Below, in pieces: positions 61,734 through 64,000 of a DNA stretch of 64,000 nucleotides; within the stretch, counting starts at the first letter, position 1; each line of letters starts with the position of its first letter. A program made the translations under genes and the position numbers. The notes under the pieces are model-generated. The model did no database searches. It was not told the DNA's origin and saw only the letters and a program-made list of their open reading frames with translations. Source of the stretch: Modestobacter sp. VKM Ac-2985 (GTDB lineage Bacteria > Actinomycetota > Actinomycetes > Mycobacteriales > Geodermatophilaceae); the NCBI RefSeq assembly GCF_026967925.1, contig NZ_JAPVBI010000001.1:1145613-1209612 (forward strand), given 5' to 3'.

Positions 61734-62890
61734 CCGTGCTGGACTACCGGCTCGACGAGGAGACCGAGGCGCTGCGGAAGGTGGTCCGCGAGTTCGCCGT
61801 GGAGGTCGTCGCACCGCAGATCGGCGGGTTCTACGAACGCGACGAGTTCCCCACCGACATCGTGCGGCAGATGGGCGAGCTGGGGCTGTTCGGCCTGCCG
61901 TTCCCCGAGGAGTACGGCGGTTCGGGCGGTGACTACTTCACCCTGTGCGTGGCGCTGGAGGAGCTGGCCCGCGTGGACAGCTCGGTGGCGATCACCCTGG
62001 AGGCCGGGGTGTCGCTGGGCGCCATGCCGATCTTCCGGTTCGGCACCGAGGAGCAGAAGCAGCAGTGGCTGCCCCGGCTGTGCGCCGGGGAGGCGCTCGG
62101 CGCCTTCGGGCTGACCGAGGCCGGTGGCGGATCGGACGCCGGGGCCACGAAGACCACCGCCCGGCTCGAGGACGGCGAGTGGGTGATCAACGGCTCGAAG
62201 GCGTTCATCACCAACTCCGGCACCGAGATCACCGACCTGGTCATCGTCACCGCGGTCACCGGCACGAAGCCTGACGGCGGCAAGGAGATCTCCGCGATCA
62301 TCGTGCCGTCGGGCACCCCGGGCCTCGCCGTCGGCAAGCGGTACGCGAAGGTCGGCTGGAATGCCTCGGACACCCGCGAGCTCTCCTTCAGCGACTGCCG
62401 GGTGCCCGCGGAGAACCTGGTGGGCGAGCAGGGGCGGGGGTACGCCCAGTTCCTCTCGATCCTGGACGAGGGCCGGATCGCGATCTCCGCGCTGGCCGTC
62501 GGGCTGGCCCAGGGGTGCGTCGACGAGTCGGTGAAGTACGCCGGGGAGCGCGAGGCGTTCGGGCAGCCGATCGGCCGCAACCAGGCGGTGCAGTTCATGA
62601 TCGCCGACATGGAGGTGCGAGCCTCGACCGCGCGGCTGGCCTACTACCGGGCGGCGGAGAAGATGCTGCGCGGCGAGCCGTTCAAGCGGGAGGCCTCGAT
62701 CGCCAAGCTGTACAGCTCGGAGATGGCGATGGAGAACGCCCGCTACGCCACCCAGGTGCACGGCGGGTACGGGTTCATGACCGAGTTCCCGGTCGGCCGG
62801 TTCTACCGCGACGCCAAGATCCTGGAGATCGGCGAGGGGACGTCCGAGGTGCAGCGGATGCTCATCGCCCGCTCCCTCGGCCTCGGCTGA
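61730..62890 (+). CDS. Acyl-CoA dehydrogenase (isovaleryl-/short-branched-chain type)
   Basis: A 386-residue flavoenzyme. The first signature is [40 protein letters not shown] surrounds the FAD region, and the second signature is [20 protein letters not shown] with [18 protein letters not shown]. The catalytic base near the C-terminal helix is not placed with certainty. It probably oxidises isovaleryl-CoA to 3-methylcrotonyl-CoA, as its partner FadE19 does in mycobacteria. The first codon is GTG 61730 within the accA1 stop; GTG 61736 is second. A toxin-antitoxin pair begins directly after. Confidence 0.87.
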
Positions 62891-62912
62891 GTAGTACAGT
62901 TTCTCGTACCAC
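62891..62912 (+). promoter_or_regulatory. yefM-yoeB promoter with operator-like dyad
   Basis: GTAGTAC (62891-62897) and GTACCAC (62906-62912) form a dyad with one mismatch. TACAGT (62895-62900) fits a -10 and would start transcription near 62907, inside the dyad. The YefM antitoxin and the YefM-YoeB complex normally bind such sites to repress their operon. It begins on the base after the dehydrogenase stop. Confidence 0.6.
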
Positions 62913-62929
62913 TTGCCGATGGAGGTCTC

Positions 62930-63175
62930 GTGTCCGTCACCGCCAGCGAAGCCCGCCAACGACTGTTCCCGCTCATCGAAGAGGTGAACGACGACCAGGT
63001 CGCGGTGGAGATCGTGTCGAAGAAGGGGACGGCGTTTCTCGTCTCCGCTGATGAGTACCACTCGTTGAAGGAGACGGTGCACCTCCTCCAGTCGCCGGAG
63101 AACGCGCGGCGCCTCCGGGAGAGCCTCGCCGAGGCGGCCGCCGGCCGAGTGGAGCCGCACGAGCTCATCCCGTGA
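62930..63175 (+). CDS. yefM: YefM-type antitoxin (Phd/YefM family)
   Basis: An 81-residue antitoxin. The N-terminal DNA-binding domain (SVTASEARQRLFPLIEEVND) is followed by QVAVEIVSKKGTAFLVSADE and a C-terminal helical, toxin-wrapping tail (LKETVHLLQSPENARRLRES). It neutralises YoeB and represses the operon. GTG 62930 has GGAGG at 62921-62925. Its stop overlaps the toxin start (GTGA), so both are made together. Confidence 0.93.
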   Translation: MSVTASEARQRLFPLIEEVNDDQVAVEIVSKKGTAFLVSADEYHSLKETVHLLQSPENARRLRESLAEAAAGRVEPHELIP

Positions 63176-63423
63176 GGATCGTCTTCACCACCCACGGATG
63201 GGAGGACCACACCAGCTGGGCGGGAGACCGGAAGGTGCTCATCCGCATCAACCGCCTCCTCTACGAGGCCACGCGAGATCCCGGCGCGGGGGCGGGCAAG
63301 CCCGAACGGCTCCGGGGAGATCTCTCCGGGTGCTGGTCGCGCCGGATCGATCAGCAGCACCGGCTCGTGTACACCGTTCAGGGCGAGGACCTCGTCGTCC
63401 TGCAGGCTCGCTATCACTACTGA
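63172..63423 (+). CDS. yoeB: YoeB-type mRNA-interferase toxin
   Basis: An 83-residue RelE-fold toxin that cleaves mRNA on the ribosome. Family landmarks are present: W in THGWEDHTSW, DRKVLIRINRLL, the GKPERLRGDLSGCWSRRIDQ core with the catalytic Arg, HRLVYTV, and the C-terminal QARYHY with the active-site His-Tyr pair. Length matches E. coli YoeB. GTG 63172 sits inside the antitoxin stop. The gene is intact, so a functional toxin-antitoxin module is likely. Confidence 0.93.
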   Translation: MRIVFTTHGWEDHTSWAGDRKVLIRINRLLYEATRDPGAGAGKPERLRGDLSGCWSRRIDQQHRLVYTVQGEDLVVLQARYHY

Positions 63424-63554
63424 CCCCGTGCGCCTGGACTGAGGGCATCACCGTTCCGGTACGTCCCGGGGCGGGAAGTTGATCTAGATGCTTCACGTCC
63501 GGCTGGTGCGGCGTACACAGCGCGGACACCAGCCGGCCACAGCCGCTCGACAGC

Positions 63555-63593
63555 GTGCCTGGGGGCAGTGGGACCACCCACCGCCCCCAGCAC
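63555..63593. repeat. Long hairpin in the leader of the phosphoesterase gene
   Basis: GTGCCTGGGGGCAGTGGG (63555-63572) pairs imperfectly with CCCACCGCCCCCAGCAC (63577-63593) around a 4-nt loop, about 18 nt before ATG 63612. It could terminate yoeB transcripts or act on translation of the downstream gene. The rest of 63424-63611 shows nothing I can name. Confidence 0.5.
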
Positions 63594-63611
63594 CGTCGAA
63601 GGGCACCTCCC

Positions 63612-64000
63612 ATGCACCTGCTCAGATCACGGCCCGCACCCCGCGGTGCCGCCCCCACCCGGAGGACGTGCCTGCAGGCCGTCGCCGGCGTCGGGGTGGC
63701 GGCCACGGTCGCCGGTCTCGCCACTGCCGGTGGCCTGGTCACCGCCGGCCCGGCGGCGGCCGCACCCGCCGATGCCGTTCCCGGGGCGGCTGCGGCCACC
63801 GAGCCGGCCTCCCGCTTCACCCTCGCCGTCCTGCCGGACACGCAGTTCTACTCCCGCTACGCCGAGTCGGAGTTCGAGCGGCCCGACCGGTACGGCGACG
63901 GCAACAACCCCTTCGCCGTCCAGACCGAGTGGCTGGCCGAGCACGCCGACGAGCTGCGCATCCCGTTCGTCACCCACCTCGGCGACGTCGTCGACCAGGT
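63612..64000 (+). CDS. Tat-exported metallophosphoesterase (5' part, cut by window end)
   Basis: The reading frame starts ATG 63612 and is open to the window end (129 complete codons). The N-terminus has a twin-arginine motif in PTRRTCLQAVAG followed by a hydrophobic stretch (GVGVAATVAGLATAGGLVTA) and AAA-type cleavage sites, so it should be Tat-exported. After about residue 65 the metallophosphoesterase domain begins (FTLAVLPDTQFYSRY), and THLGDVVDQ near the edge is the expected metal-binding GDxxD motif. The product is probably an extracellular phosphatase. Confidence 0.85.
   Translation, partial: MHLLRSRPAPRGAAPTRRTCLQAVAGVGVAATVAGLATAGGLVTAGPAAAAPADAVPGAAAATEPASRFTLAVLPDTQFYSRYAESEFERPDRYGDGNNPFAVQTEWLAEHADELRIPFVTHLGDVVDQ

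Overview
The window is very GC-rich, with many GTG starts, many 4-bp ATGA/GTGA gene overlaps and several leaderless promoters. Proline, leucine and copper functions follow actinobacterial layouts. I infer a soil or rock-dwelling actinobacterium, most likely of the Geodermatophilaceae (Blastococcus/Modestobacter/Geodermatophilus type). This is inferred from protein style, not from a marker gene. The DNA looks chromosomal throughout: three single tRNA genes (Leu-UAG, Lys-CUU, His-GUG), no insertion sequence, no phage block and no CRISPR array.

Layout. 1-5.3 kb: end of an unknown gene, a pore-like membrane protein, tRNA-Leu, small DUF3618 and DUF427 genes, then a copper operon csoR-copZ-copA behind a classic CsoR operator. 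5.3-14.7 kb: TetR regulator, EAL protein, histidine phosphatase, a decayed MFS transporter, aldo/keto reductase, acyl-CoA dehydrogenase, SDR epimerase, MFS transporter, epoxide-hydrolase-like protein, PPC/DUF296 protein and a small ferritin-like protein. 14.8-21.4 kb: a tightly packed operon (ThDP enzyme, giant FAD/Fe-S dehydrogenase, enolase-superfamily enzyme) behind a good general-stress (SigB/SigF type) promoter. 21.4-28.8 kb: a CBS-GGDEF-EAL-PAS-PAS protein, idi, a MEDS-HATPase regulator, and a divergent set with a MetV-MetF-order folate enzyme, a methyltransferase and a flavin oxidoreductase.

28.9-30.6 kb: a secreted DUF3494 (ice-binding type) protein coupled to a class F sortase. 30.7-33.1 kb: a bacteriophytochrome whose output is a PP2C phosphatase. 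33.2-37.2 kb: proline catabolism (PucR-type regulator, proline dehydrogenase, P5C dehydrogenase). 37.3-46.3 kb: gluconokinase, MFS transporter, enoyl-CoA hydratase, two divergent GAF-ANTAR proteins, tRNA-Lys, an L,D-transpeptidase lipoprotein, a paired SMR exporter, and a CmtR-like metal sensor coupled to a cation exporter. 46.4-54.7 kb: a PP2C phosphatase/anti-sigma pair, a NarL-type two-component system with a DUF2306 membrane protein, a TVP38-type protein, tRNA-His and oligoribonuclease.

54.8-64 kb: a NERD-like single-pass membrane protein, then a leucine-degradation-type cluster (TetR, accD1, accA1, acyl-CoA dehydrogenase) interrupted by ferritin and a 58-residue Cys-rich protein, a yefM-yoeB toxin-antitoxin pair, and the start of a Tat-exported metallophosphoesterase.

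Two themes stand out. One is partner-switching and c-di-GMP style signalling: two PP2C phosphatases, two HATPase anti-sigma-like proteins, two ANTAR proteins and two EAL proteins. The other is a recurrent class of long, near-perfect intergenic palindromes, three of which share the core AATGGCCATT.
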